Shown piece after piece: positions 33,186-41,398 of a stretch of DNA of 64,000 nucleotides. The notes beneath the pieces are model-generated. The model was given only the letters and a program-made list of their open reading frames with translations, searched no databases and was not told the DNA's origin. The position numbers and the translations under genes were made by a program. Positions within the stretch are counted from its first letter, which is position 1. Every line of letters starts with the position of its first letter. Source of the stretch: Microbacterium terricola (lineage in GTDB: Bacteria; Actinomycetota; Actinomycetes; Actinomycetales; Microbacteriaceae); the NCBI RefSeq assembly GCF_027943945.1, contig NZ_AP027141.1:248001-312000 (forward strand), in the 5' to 3' direction.

Positions 33186-34011
33186 GGCGGTCGACCGCCG
33201 GCTGCTGCGGACGTGGGGGCTGCCCGACCCCGGCGACTCGAAGAAGTCCCGCGGGCGGGTGATCGTCGTCGGCGGCTCGCGGCGCTCGCCGGGTGCCGCG
33301 CTGCTCGCCGGGGAGGCGACATTGCGCGTGGGCGCCGGCCGCCTCGCCCTCGTCGTGCCTGACCCGCTCGTCGGGCCGCTGGGACCGGCGCTGCCCGAGG
33401 CCGCGTTGCTGTCGCTGCCCCCGCGTGCGGGAGAACCGCTGCAGGCCGACGTCGAGGAGGAGCTGTCGGAGGCGGACGCCGTGCTGTTGGGGCCCGGATT
33501 CGACGATGCCTACGGCACCAGGGCCACCCTGCTCTCGGTCGCCGCGGCTCGGCGCGGGCCCCTCGTGCTCGATGCCTTCGGCATCGGCGTGCTGCCCACG
33601 GTCGACCGTGCGCTGCTTCCCCGGCACCTCGTGCTGAACGCCAACCTCGAGGAGGCCGCGATCCTGCTCGGCCGCGACGTGTCGACCAACACCCCTGACG
33701 ACCTCGTCGAGGTCGCTCAGCAGTACGACGCCGTCGTGCACTGCTACGGGATCGTCGCCGCCGCCGACGGCCGATCGTGGCGGGTGCCGCCGGGTGCTGC
33801 GGGCCTCGGCACCTCCGGAAGCGGTGACGTGCTCGCGGGTGCCATCACCGGCTTTCTCGCCCGGGGGCTCGATCCGATCCGCGCGGCGGTGTGGGGAAGC
33901 TGGGCTCACGCCCGCGCGGGCGATCGGCTGACCGACCGGGTCGGGGTCGGCTTCCTCGCCAGGGACATCCCGTCCGAGCTGACTCGTGCCATCGTCGACG
34001 TCGACCGATGA
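33169..34011 (+). CDS. nnrD: ADP-dependent NAD(P)H-hydrate dehydratase
   Basis: A 280-residue YjeF C-terminal type (ribokinase-like) enzyme that repairs the hydrated cofactors NADHX/NADPHX using ADP. Signatures: GRVIVVGGSRRSPGAALL near the start, GPGFDD, LVLNANLEEAAILLGR, and the nucleotide site GLGTSGSGDVLAGAI. The epimerase half (YjeF_N) is absent, so it must be encoded elsewhere. It overlaps the phosphatase gene and is probably cotranscribed. Confidence 0.92.
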   Translation: MSSPSEAVDRRLLRTWGLPDPGDSKKSRGRVIVVGGSRRSPGAALLAGEATLRVGAGRLALVVPDPLVGPLGPALPEAALLSLPPRAGEPLQADVEEELSEADAVLLGPGFDDAYGTRATLLSVAAARRGPLVLDAFGIGVLPTVDRALLPRHLVLNANLEEAAILLGRDVSTNTPDDLVEVAQQYDAVVHCYGIVAAADGRSWRVPPGAAGLGTSGSGDVLAGAITGFLARGLDPIRAAVWGSWAHARAGDRLTDRVGVGFLARDIPSELTRAIVDVDR

Positions 34012-34057
34012 CCCGCCGACGGGGCGCCCGCCCGGCGGGCCGCCGCCGTCGCGGCCC

Positions 34058-34246
34058 TCAGTTCCGCTCGGATCCCGTCGCGGGGCCGCCCGGGATCCTC
34101 GACGGAGCATTGGCTGACGCCGAGCGAAGTCCGCCGATACCGGGGGGCGGAAGATGCGGGATCGGAATCGGGCGGGTTCCCCTGCCGGCCCGGCGCGCGT
34201 GGCCGGGGCCGACCTCGGTGTCGTCCGTGTCGGATGACGCTCTCAT
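34058..34246 (-). CDS. Possible 62-residue protein (weak)
   Basis: An open frame with a good ribosome site (GAGGAG 4 nt before ATG 34246). The product MRASSDTDDTEVGPGHARR.. is rich in Pro, Gly and Arg and looks like no known family. It lies in the 393-bp gap between nnrD and the next DUF7882 gene, which otherwise holds no gene. A GTCAACCCC element lies 77 nt upstream, the same distance as for Dps and SDR. A plus-strand frame (ATG 34008, overlapping the nnrD stop) covers the same DNA; I can support neither firmly. Confidence 0.3.
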   Translation of the reverse strand: MRASSDTDDTEVGPGHARRAGRGTRPIPIPHLPPPGIGGLRSASANAPSRIPGGPATGSERN

Positions 34247-34314
34247 GGTGCTCCTCGACGTCGAAGTGCCTCTGCCTCGTTCCATGGTGCGCCTGGCCGG
34301 TGCGGACAGGAATG

Positions 34315-34347
34315 GGGGTTGACGCCGCCGGACACGCGAGCTAGCTA
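34315..34347. promoter_or_regulatory. Shared GTCAACCCC element, copy 3, and possible promoter of DUF7882
   Basis: GGGGTTGAC at 34315-34323. On the plus strand TTGACG (34319-34324), 17 bp, TAGCTA (34342-34347) resembles a promoter for the gene at 34405; a second -10, TACGAT (34392-34397), is 7 nt before that GTG. Confidence 0.45.
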
Positions 34348-34404
34348 CGTGAAAGGTACCCGAGGTCTGGACATCCGTCGCCGGATCTGTCTACGATCCC
34401 GCCC

Positions 34405-34737
34405 GTGGGCATCATGTACTACGGCGGCGACGCCACGCCGATCCACATCGAAGACCGCGCCCTTGCGCATCTCAAGGTCGTCATCGCGACGAAGCTGCGC
34501 AGGGGGGAGAAGTTCACGCTGTCATGGCGGCATCCTGAGGATCAGCCTCGGGGGCGCAGCACCATCTGGCTGCACCCGTCGATTCCGCTCCGGTTCGTCT
34601 TCGACGAGCCGGAGCCCCCGCAGCTCAGCCGTGAGTGGATCGAGGAGCTCGCCAACTCCGCGAACTCCAGCGGGGGGATCATGCTCGTGCCCGAGCACCT
34701 CGATCCCGCCACCACGAAGAAGTCAGGACAGAAATGA
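34405..34737 (+). CDS. DUF7882-family protein (paralogue 2)
   Basis: A 110-residue paralogue. MGIMYYGGDATPIHIEDRAL, HLKVVIATKLRRGEKFTLSW, PRGRSTIWLHPSIPLRFVF and EWIEELANSANSSGGIMLV match the copy at 56939-57289 closely. The YYGG/EELANSANSSGG form distinguishes this subtype from copies 1 and 3. GTG 34405 fits both the family start and a TACGAT -10 box 7 nt upstream. Its end overlaps the convergent gene at 34723 by 15 bp. Function unknown. Confidence 0.85.
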   Translation: MGIMYYGGDATPIHIEDRALAHLKVVIATKLRRGEKFTLSWRHPEDQPRGRSTIWLHPSIPLRFVFDEPEPPQLSREWIEELANSANSSGGIMLVPEHLDPATTKKSGQK

Positions 34738-35064
34738 CCAGTCGGTGTCGCCGTCCTCGCCGAGGCGCTCGGTGGTCGGTGCCGCCGCGGTCGGTCTGAC
34801 CCGGCGCACGATGAGCCGCATCCGCTCGACGGCCGCGCTGTCGACGAGTTCGTCCAAGGAGCGGCTGTACGCCTTGACGGCGATCTGACTGGACGGACCG
34901 ACCAGGAAGGTCGCTGCGCTGCGGCTGCCGTCGGCCTCGAGCACAGGGATCTCGACGTTCGCGGCGAGCTGGGCTTCGGCGAGCGCTCTCCCGCAGTCGA
35001 TCAGAGCGGCGGCGATCTCATCACCTGTCACGAATTCGGCGCCCGCGTAGAAGATCGACCTCAT
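34723..35064 (-). CDS. Hypothetical protein facing DUF7882
   Basis: A 113-residue protein, no recognised family: SIFYAGAEFVTGDEIAAALI at the N-terminus, a helix (RALAEAQLAANVEIPVLEAD), then SAATFLVGPSSQIAVKAYS and a helix SLDELVDSAAVERMRLIVRR, ending with an acidic GEDGDTDWSFLS. The first strand and the VGPSSQI turn suggest a small alpha/beta domain. It converges with and overlaps a DUF7882 gene, and a different small gene adjoins paralogue 1; whether these are partners is unknown. Confidence 0.6.
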   Translation of the reverse strand: MRSIFYAGAEFVTGDEIAAALIDCGRALAEAQLAANVEIPVLEADGSRSAATFLVGPSSQIAVKAYSRSLDELVDSAAVERMRLIVRRVRPTAAAPTTERLGEDGDTDWSFLS

Positions 35065-35202
35065 GATCCGATCTTCGCGCGCCTACGGGGATCCGCCCAT
35101 GGCCTTGCGCTGGACGGATGCGGTCGCTACGGGCGGCAGCGTCACCACCGCTAGCGTGTCAGGAGGGGACGTCGCTCGGACCGTCCCGCGGACGGGGCAT
35201 TC

Positions 35203-36042
35203 GTGGCTGAGCAGGCGTCGGGGTGGCAGGGGTTCTGGGAGCGCGGCGGCATCTGGCGGGCGCTGCTGCTCGCCGTCGTCTACTACGGCCTGTATGAGCT
35301 GTTCGGGTTCCTGCTCGGGCTGGCCTTCCCCGAGGGAGGTGCTGCGCGCGGCGACGAGGGGAGCGCGGCGGATGTGCTCATCGGCACGATGCTGCCCATC
35401 GTGTTCGGCAGCGCCGTGCTCGTGGCGTTCGCCGCCTCGCTCGGCTGGGTCAAGGAGCTCTTCGGGCCGCAGCCGGTGCGCGGGCGTCGATGGATGTGGA
35501 TCGCCATCGTCGTCGTGCTGGCGATCAACGTCTCGTCCCTTCTGAGCATCGACTACGGCGAGGCGGGTTTCGTGCTGGTCGCGACCTGGCTGCTCACCGG
35601 GCTGTTCGTCGGCTTCGCCGAGGAGGTGCTCACCCGCGGGTTCGTGGTGAACCTCATGCGCAAGGCCGGCCACGGCGAGATCGCCGTCGCGCTCGCCTCG
35701 GCCGGCATCTTCGCGGCGCTGCACGCCGGCAACCGCTTCACCTCGGACCAGGGACAGGGCGTCACCGCGCTCCAAGTCGTGTACACCTTCGGCTTCGGCC
35801 TGTGCATGTACCTCGCGCTGCGCGTCACCGGCACCCTGTGGGGCCCGATCCTCCTGCACGCGAGCACCGACCCGACGCTGTTCCTGCACGCCGAGTTCCC
35901 GACCGGAGGGGTCTTCGGCCTCCTCCCCGCGCTGAGCACCTTCCTCGTGATCGCGACCGGCGCCGTCCTGCTCATCGTGCTGATCGTGAGCGAACGGCGC
36001 AGGACGCGTCAGGCGACCGACACCGGAGCCGTCGCGCGCTGA
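35203..36042 (+). CDS. CPBP-family intramembrane metalloprotease
   Basis: A 279-residue integral membrane protein with about eight hydrophobic segments. The three ABI/CPBP motifs are present: EEVLTRG (EExxxR), FAALHAGN (FxxxH) and LLHASTD (HxxxN/D). CaaX-type proteases in bacteria process peptides or serve bacteriocin immunity; the target here is unknown. GTG 35203 follows a GGACGG-like site. Its last 34 bp overlap the convergent glycosyltransferase gene. Confidence 0.88.
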   Translation: MAEQASGWQGFWERGGIWRALLLAVVYYGLYELFGFLLGLAFPEGGAARGDEGSAADVLIGTMLPIVFGSAVLVAFAASLGWVKELFGPQPVRGRRWMWIAIVVVLAINVSSLLSIDYGEAGFVLVATWLLTGLFVGFAEEVLTRGFVVNLMRKAGHGEIAVALASAGIFAALHAGNRFTSDQGQGVTALQVVYTFGFGLCMYLALRVTGTLWGPILLHASTDPTLFLHAEFPTGGVFGLLPALSTFLVIATGAVLLIVLIVSERRRTRQATDTGAVAR

Positions 36043-36755
36043 GTCGCCGCGGCGGCAGCCGCGATGAGGTCCTCGCGGAGATAGCGCGCATAGCCGCCGA
36101 CCGTGCGGCCCTGCTGGCGACCGCTGGTGCGCACCCACGCAGCGTCGGAGGCGACGAGCCTCGCACCGCGGGCGCGCATCTCCTCGACGAGCCAGACGTC
36201 CTCGTGCTCGCGCACGTCCTCGAAGCCGCCCGCGCCGATCAGCGTGCTCGCGCGCGTGCCGAGGTTCGCCCCGTGCACGTGCCCGTTGGCGACTCCGGGC
36301 GTGTGCGTCGCCCACCATGCCTCGGTCTGGGTCTCGTCGAGGTCGCGGAAGTCGGGTCGCACCGTCCCCACCACCACGTCGGCGCCGCGTTTCGCGAGTC
36401 GCAGCTGATGCGTGAGCCAGTGCGGCGGCACCGCGGAGTCGGCGTCCGTGTGCGCGATCCACAGCCGGGAGGGCGGAACGTCGCGATTGGCCCGCAGCGC
36501 GGCGTCGACCCCGGCGGCACGTGCTGCACCGACCCGGCCCGCGTCGATCGTGACCACCTCCACCGGGAAGTCGGCCGCCAGCTGGGCGGTCGCGTCGGAG
36601 CAGGAGTCCAGGACGAGCACGGTCGTCACGCGTCCGGTCACGTGACGGGCCGCCAGCGCGGCGAGCTCCACCGATGTGAGGCACGCGTGGATGAGGTCCT
36701 CCTCGTCGTGCGCGGGGATGACGATGGCCGCGGCCAGGATGCGGTCGGATCTCAT
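36009..36755 (-). CDS. Glycosyltransferase family 2
   Basis: A 248-residue GT-A fold enzyme. AAIVIPAHDEEDLIHACL opens the Rossmann fold, TVLVLDSCSDAT gives the donor site, HTDADSAVPPHWL the DxD-like metal motif, and EHEDVWLVEEMRARGA the acceptor/base region. It is the last gene of a four-gene minus-strand operon with Dps, acyl-CoA dehydrogenase and a PIG-L/methyltransferase fusion. Product not known; it probably acts in the cytoplasm at the membrane. ATG 36755 overlaps the upstream stop. Confidence 0.88.
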   Translation of the reverse strand: MRSDRILAAAIVIPAHDEEDLIHACLTSVELAALAARHVTGRVTTVLVLDSCSDATAQLAADFPVEVVTIDAGRVGAARAAGVDAALRANRDVPPSRLWIAHTDADSAVPPHWLTHQLRLAKRGADVVVGTVRPDFRDLDETQTEAWWATHTPGVANGHVHGANLGTRASTLIGAGGFEDVREHEDVWLVEEMRARGARLVASDAAWVRTSGRQQGRTVGGYARYLREDLIAAAAAATQRATAPVSVA

Positions 36756-38107
36756 GGCGTGAGGCCCTCCCGCGCGGCGACCGACGGCGACCCGGGGCGG
36801 GCGAGCACGTCGAGCCGGAAGTCGGGTTCGAGGTGGCTGGCGGCGGTCTCCCATGTGCGGCGCGCCCTGATCGCGTCGTGCACCTCGTCGCCGCCCAGCG
36901 GCGCCCCGGAGATGGGGTGCCGCCAGTGGCAGGCGACGAGCATGCCATCGTCGGTGAGAGCGCCGTCGATCCGGTCGATGACGCGCTCGAGCTCGGGCCG
37001 CGAGAGGTAGTAGCCGACCTCCGAGAGCACGATGAGATCGAACGAGCCGTCGGGCCACTCGGCGGGGACGGTGAGGTTCTGGAACGACACCCGCGGGTCG
37101 TCGCCGATACGGGCGCGCGCCCGGTCCAGCGCGGTCGGCACGGCGTCGGTCGCGACGACACGATCCGCGCGGTCCCGCAGCGCCGCGGTCAGCGCACCCG
37201 TCGAGCATGCGACGTCGAGCGCGCGACGGAACCGCGGCCGCGGCAGTGACGCCATCACGATCTCGCGTTTGCGCTGCTCGTACCACCGCGAGTCGTAGCC
37301 CCATGGGTCTTCGTGGCGGGCGTAGAGATCGTGGAAATAGGCGATGCCGACAGCATCCGCTCGCTCGTCGGCGGAGGTCACGAACACCTCGAGCGGCCGC
37401 TGGAAGTGCCGCAGCATCGACGACGACAGCATCGGCGGTTCGCCCGGCGACGCCGGGGGAGGGGTCAGCTGGGTGGCGTGGCAGGCGATGGCCCTCGCCT
37501 TGACGGCTGCCGTGGCCGCGCTCAGCGGCAGGACGCGCCAGCCGGTGGTGTCGACCTCGGCCGGCTCGCCCCAGTGCCACAGCCAGACCGGGTACCCGAG
37601 CACCTCGACCGCCGCACTGCGGAACCCGGCGGCGATGTCGCCGAGCACACGGTGGTCGCGATGACCGTCGCCCACCCACGGCGCCACGACCAGCGTCGAG
37701 CCGGCGCCGGACTGCAGCGTCGCCGCGACGGCGCGCCGCAGCGCGTCGGCGTTCTCCCGCAGCCCGCCGTCGGGAAGCCCGAGGAACGTGACCCGTGCGT
37801 CCGGGGCGAGCAGGGCGACGGCCCGCGCGGTCTCGGCGCGGCGCGTCATGGCCAGCTGCGGATCCCTCGTGCCGCCCGCTCCCGCCGCCTCGCCGTCGCT
37901 CGCGCAGACCACCTCGACCGGGACGCCGCGCTGCGCCGCCACGGTGATGAGTCCACCCGCGCCCAGGGTCTCGTCGTCGGGGTGCGCGGCGAGCACCACC
38001 AGCCGGTCGGCAGTCAGTGTGAGCTCGGGTGCGGCAGCCCATGGCGCGGCGTCCGCCCAGCGCTGCTCGTCGGTGCCGGGGTCACGGTGGTCGAAGGCGA
38101 TGCTCAT
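36752..38107 (-). CDS. PIG-L deacetylase fused to a NodS-like SAM methyltransferase
   Basis: A 451-residue two-domain protein. N-terminal half (about 30-250): PIG-L/LmbE zinc deacetylase with VVLAAHPDDETLGAGG, DGHRDHRVLG and HATQL, the metal-ligand signature. C-terminal half (about 265-450): NodS-type class I methyltransferase with YFHDLYARHEDPWGYDSRWY, DVACSTGALTAAL and LIVLSEVGYYLSRPEL. Elsewhere these are separate genes of one cluster. It should deacetylate an N-acetyl sugar and methylate the product or a partner. Coupled by ATGA overlap to genes on both sides. Confidence 0.9.
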   Translation of the reverse strand: MSIAFDHRDPGTDEQRWADAAPWAAAPELTLTADRLVVLAAHPDDETLGAGGLITVAAQRGVPVEVVCASDGEAAGAGGTRDPQLAMTRRAETARAVALLAPDARVTFLGLPDGGLRENADALRRAVAATLQSGAGSTLVVAPWVGDGHRDHRVLGDIAAGFRSAAVEVLGYPVWLWHWGEPAEVDTTGWRVLPLSAATAAVKARAIACHATQLTPPPASPGEPPMLSSSMLRHFQRPLEVFVTSADERADAVGIAYFHDLYARHEDPWGYDSRWYEQRKREIVMASLPRPRFRRALDVACSTGALTAALRDRADRVVATDAVPTALDRARARIGDDPRVSFQNLTVPAEWPDGSFDLIVLSEVGYYLSRPELERVIDRIDGALTDDGMLVACHWRHPISGAPLGGDEVHDAIRARRTWETAASHLEPDFRLDVLARPGSPSVAAREGLTP

Positions 38108-39183
38108 CGGCTGCCCAGGAGCCGGCCGAGACGGGCCAGGTCGCGCTCGCCGTGGTGCTGGCGGAGGTACAGCCGCAGGTCGGCGACGCGGCGGGCGTGC
38201 TTCTCCTCGGCGGTCAGGGGAGCGGGGCCGAGGGCGTGCTCCGCGATCGTGAGCACCCGCTCCGCCGCCGCGGCCGCCGTGGCGCGTACGCGCTCGGCGA
38301 GCACCTTGGCTGCGGCAGCATCCATCCCGCCGTCGACCGCGTGGGCGCTCTCGGCGAGGCTCGCCCGCGTCGCCCACATCAGCGTGTCGGCCTCGCCCAG
38401 GAACGCCAGCGAGAGCTGGTCGGGTTCGGCCCGCGCCGTCGCGGCGGCGAGCGCGTCGACGAGGGGCATCGCGCCGCCCCACCAGACCGCCGCGACGCCC
38501 ATCCCGCCCCACGCGAAGCCCGGCCGGGTGAGATACCAGTCCGGCCCGCCGATCGGCACCGCGGCCGCGCCCTCGAACTCGACCGGCGCGCTGACGATGT
38601 GCGAGAGCCCGCGCGCGTGCCACGGGCCGCTGCGGGCGACCACTGCCGGCTGGCGCAGGGCGACCGCGAACAGGCGGCGCCGGTCGCCGTCCCAGGCGGT
38701 GACGAGCGCGTGGCTGAGGTAGGTCGCGAGCGAGCACCACGGCTTCACGCCGGTGAGCGTCCAGCCGCCGTCAGGGGCACGGGCGGCCTCGACCCGACCG
38801 CCCGGACCCTCGGCGGCGAACACGCCCCACGAGGCATGCCCGTCCGCGCCGATGGCGGTCAGGGCGTCGCGGGGGTCATCACCCTCCGCGCGGGCCTGCG
38901 CCAGGATCGCCAGGGCGTCGAGGTGGGGCTCCAGGATGCGCGCCGCCGCGACGTCGAGCGCCGCGGTCGTGGCCAGCAGCTCCCAGAGCGCCGTGGTCTT
39001 CCCCTTGCCGGGGACCGGCACCTGATGGCCGATGCTGACGGCCCACCCGATCGTGGCGTCCACGTGGGTTCCGAAGCCGATGACCTGTGCGGCGGTGGCG
39101 GCCGCGTGCTCGGTGGTCGCGGCGACGCCGCCCTGCAGACGCAGACGCAGGGTCGGGACGTCGGCAGGGGCGGCGGCGGTCAC
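38104..39183 (-). CDS. Acyl-CoA dehydrogenase-like flavoprotein
   Basis: A 359-residue protein of the acyl-CoA dehydrogenase fold. GHASWGVFAAEGPGGRVEA and LTGVKPWCSLATYLSHALVT form the middle beta-domain; the C-terminal helices contain ESAHAVDGGMDAAAAKVLAERVR. The N-terminal part is shorter than in classic enzymes and the catalytic Glu cannot be placed with certainty. It starts with GTG 39183 coupled to the dps stop (GTGA). In this cluster it may oxidise a lipid or act on a carrier-bound group. Confidence 0.82.
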   Translation of the reverse strand: MTAAAPADVPTLRLRLQGGVAATTEHAAATAAQVIGFGTHVDATIGWAVSIGHQVPVPGKGKTTALWELLATTAALDVAAARILEPHLDALAILAQARAEGDDPRDALTAIGADGHASWGVFAAEGPGGRVEAARAPDGGWTLTGVKPWCSLATYLSHALVTAWDGDRRRLFAVALRQPAVVARSGPWHARGLSHIVSAPVEFEGAAAVPIGGPDWYLTRPGFAWGGMGVAAVWWGGAMPLVDALAAATARAEPDQLSLAFLGEADTLMWATRASLAESAHAVDGGMDAAAAKVLAERVRATAAAAAERVLTIAEHALGPAPLTAEEKHARRVADLRLYLRQHHGERDLARLGRLLGSR

Positions 39184-39734
39184 TTCTTCTTCGCGGGGGT
39201 GCGGTTCTCCGCGCTCACCATCCAGGCGAACTGCTCGAGCTGCTCGAGAACGTCGTGCAGGATGTCCGCCGAGGTCGGATCCTCCTCGTCGACCGCGTCG
39301 TGCACCTCGCGCGTGGTCGCGATGACCGATTCGAGGCGCTCGGTGACGAGGTCGATCGTCTCGGTCGTGTCGATCTCGCCCTGCGGGAACTCCGGGAGGG
39401 TGGTGGTCTGGGCGATCGTGTCGCTGCGGCCGTCGGGCAGGGCGTGCAGCGCCCGCATCCGCTCGGCGATGACGTCGCTGAGGGTTCGCGCGGCGTCGAT
39501 GATGTCGTCGAGCTGTCGGTGGGTGTCGCGGAAGTTCGTGCCGACGACGTTCCAGTGCGCCTGCTTCCCCTGCAGCTGCAGCTCGAGCAGGTCGACCAGG
39601 ATGCTCTGCAGGTTGTCGCTGAGCTGCTGGGAGGCGCGGAAGCCGCTCTCCTTGTTCTGCTCCTGAGTGAGCTTCGCTCCGCTGCCTCCGCGGGCAGCGC
39701 GACGCTTGTTGCCCGGACGTGTGGTGTCGGCCAT
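39180..39734 (-). CDS. dps: Dps-family ferritin-like DNA-protection protein
   Basis: A 184-residue Dps. The ferroxidase residues sit in QGKQAHWNVVG and DTHRQLDDIIDAARTLSDVIAERM; the remaining helices (LVTERLESVIATTREVHDAVDEE, ILHDVLEQLEQFAWMVSAE) complete the bundle. A basic N-terminal tail (GNKRRAARGGSGAK) and a C-terminal PAKKK are of the type that binds DNA. It oxidises and stores iron and coats DNA under stress. It leads the operon; a GTCAACCCC element lies 79 nt before the ATG and a hairpin lies between them. Confidence 0.94.
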   Translation of the reverse strand: MADTTRPGNKRRAARGGSGAKLTQEQNKESGFRASQQLSDNLQSILVDLLELQLQGKQAHWNVVGTNFRDTHRQLDDIIDAARTLSDVIAERMRALHALPDGRSDTIAQTTTLPEFPQGEIDTTETIDLVTERLESVIATTREVHDAVDEEDPTSADILHDVLEQLEQFAWMVSAENRTPAKKK

Positions 39735-39748
39735 CGTGTTCCTCTCTC

Positions 39749-39768
39749 CAGCATCCGACCGGATGCTG
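39749..39768. repeat. Hairpin in the dps 5' region
   Basis: CAGCATCCG-AC-CGGATGCTG is a 20-bp perfect inverted repeat (9-bp arms) in the leader, 15-34 nt before the dps ATG. It contains GCATCC/GGATGC, a hexamer frequent in this window. In mRNA it would form a stem just before the ribosome site. Confidence 0.6.
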
Positions 39769-39804
39769 TGACCGACGCTATGCGCCGGGACATGGCGTCC
39801 CGAG

Positions 39805-39813
39805 GGGGTTGAC
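39805..39813 (-). promoter_or_regulatory. Shared GTCAACCCC element, copy 4
   Basis: GTCAACCCC toward dps, 24 nt before a TAGCGT -10-like box (minus, 39775-39780). Confidence 0.55.
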
Positions 39814-39868
39814 GGTGCTCGATGGGCGGTGCTACCCGGCGCGCTTCAGCGGCGTAGGCTCGGACGTT

Positions 39869-40414
39869 ATGGCTATCGGCGCGATGATCCACACGTTCAC
39901 GGTGCAGCTCGCCGATGTCGACCGGGGCGTCTACGACGAGCTCTCGCTCCGCGTGGCCCGCCATCCGTCGGAGACCGACGCCTTCATGATGACGCGGGTC
40001 CTCGCCTACTGCCTCGAGTACGAGGAGGGGATCGCCTTCAGCGAGGGCATCTCGGCGACCGACGAGCCCGCGGTGCTTGTGCGGGACCTGACCGGACGCC
40101 TCACCGCCTGGATCGAGGTCGGCGCGCCCGATGCCGCACGCCTGCACCATGGCAGCAAGCTGGCCGATCGCACCGTGGTCTACACGCACCGGGATCCTGC
40201 GAAGGTGATGGCTCCCTGGGCGGGCAAGCGCATCCACCGGTCCGAGACCATCGCCCTCCGCAGCTTCGACCCCGGCTTCGTCGACGCGGCGGTGTCCGCG
40301 CTGGAGCGGCGGAGCACGATGACGCTGTCGATCACCGAGGGTCAGCTCTACCTCGAGCTCAACGGCGTGAACCTGAGCTCCGCCCTGCACACCCGCCAGC
40401 TCGACCCTTCCTGA
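39869..40414 (+). CDS. yaeQ: YaeQ-family protein
   Basis: A 181-residue YaeQ protein with a PD-(D/E)XK-like fold. Characteristic stretches are FTVQLADVDRGVYDELSLRV, HPSETDAFMMTRVLAYCLEY, WIEVGAPDAARLHHGSK and TLSITEGQLYL. YaeQ was named as an RfaH suppressor; its biochemical role is unsettled. TAGGCT (39855-39860) is 8 nt before ATG 39869, suggesting a very short or no leader. Confidence 0.92.
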   Translation: MAIGAMIHTFTVQLADVDRGVYDELSLRVARHPSETDAFMMTRVLAYCLEYEEGIAFSEGISATDEPAVLVRDLTGRLTAWIEVGAPDAARLHHGSKLADRTVVYTHRDPAKVMAPWAGKRIHRSETIALRSFDPGFVDAAVSALERRSTMTLSITEGQLYLELNGVNLSSALHTRQLDPS

Positions 40415-40435
40415 GCCGGACGCGAGTGCGATAGA

Positions 40436-41398
40436 TCACCCGCGTTCCGTCTCGTCCGGCAGCGACGAGACGGCGATCACCGCCACGTCCTGCATCTTCC
40501 AATCCATCTCGGTGATGGCCTCGCGTGCGGTCTCGATCTGGGCGACCGAGACCTTGCGGCGGCGCGGAACGACGAACGCCTCGACGTGGAACACCTGTCC
40601 CATGTCGCGCATCCGCACCGCCGCTTCCGCCACCCACGGCTGACGCTCGAGCGCCCGCACGATGTCGGAGATCAGCGGCTGCACCTTCTTGTCGTCGTGC
40701 GTGCGCGCGCGCTGATCGATGAGGTCGAGGACGGCCGAGCCCGAGTTGCGGATGCCGTCCCACACGATCCCCAGCGAGATGAACAGGGCGGCGGCGCCGT
40801 CGAGCCACCACCAGCCGATGCCGATCCCGAGCACCCCGACGATCGAGGCGACGGTGGTGGTCCAGTCGGCTTTCGCCATGTCGGCGTCGGTGTACAGGAC
40901 CTTGTTGTGCAGGACAGGTGCGAGCTTCGCCTTCGCGTGCCCGTAGAAGAACGGCCCGATGATGACGACGGTCATCACGGCGACCATGAGCCAGCCGAGC
41001 CAGATCGTCTGGCCGAAGATCCGCACGGTGCCGATCGCCGGGTGATCCCCGCTGAGCAGCCCCGACACCGCCTCGAACGCCAGGTTGCCGCCGACCGCGA
41101 GCAGCGCGACCCCGGCGACGAGATGACCCACGGCCATCGCCCGATGCAGCCCGTAGGGGAACGCGCGCGTCGGCCGCTTGCGGATGAACAGCAGCGACAC
41201 CAGGAACGCGACCTGCGGGATGAGGGAGAGCATGTCCTCGATCCAGGCGGTCTTCATCGCCTGCGATCCGCCGACCACGAACGCGATCAGGACGATCGTG
41301 ACGGAGGTGTAGCCGATCGTGAACCATTCCCACCGGATGGCCTTGCGCAGAGCCTCCTGCTGCGCGACCGGCAGATCAGTGCGCCCCAGCGTCTTCAT
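40436..41398 (-). CDS. Cation diffusion facilitator (CDF) transporter
   Basis: A 320-residue CDF protein with six hydrophobic helices and a cytoplasmic C-terminal domain (VQPLISDIVRALERQPWV, VFHVEAFVVPRR). It should exchange divalent metal for protons. Helix 2 carries AWIEDMLSLIPQ, and helix 5 has DMAKAD where most zinc CDFs have HxxxD, so metal preference may differ from zinc. It is the third gene after the SDR and a lipoprotein, coupled by an ATGA overlap. Confidence 0.88.
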   Translation of the reverse strand: MKTLGRTDLPVAQQEALRKAIRWEWFTIGYTSVTIVLIAFVVGGSQAMKTAWIEDMLSLIPQVAFLVSLLFIRKRPTRAFPYGLHRAMAVGHLVAGVALLAVGGNLAFEAVSGLLSGDHPAIGTVRIFGQTIWLGWLMVAVMTVVIIGPFFYGHAKAKLAPVLHNKVLYTDADMAKADWTTTVASIVGVLGIGIGWWWLDGAAALFISLGIVWDGIRNSGSAVLDLIDQRARTHDDKKVQPLISDIVRALERQPWVAEAAVRMRDMGQVFHVEAFVVPRRRKVSVAQIETAREAITEMDWKMQDVAVIAVSSLPDETERG

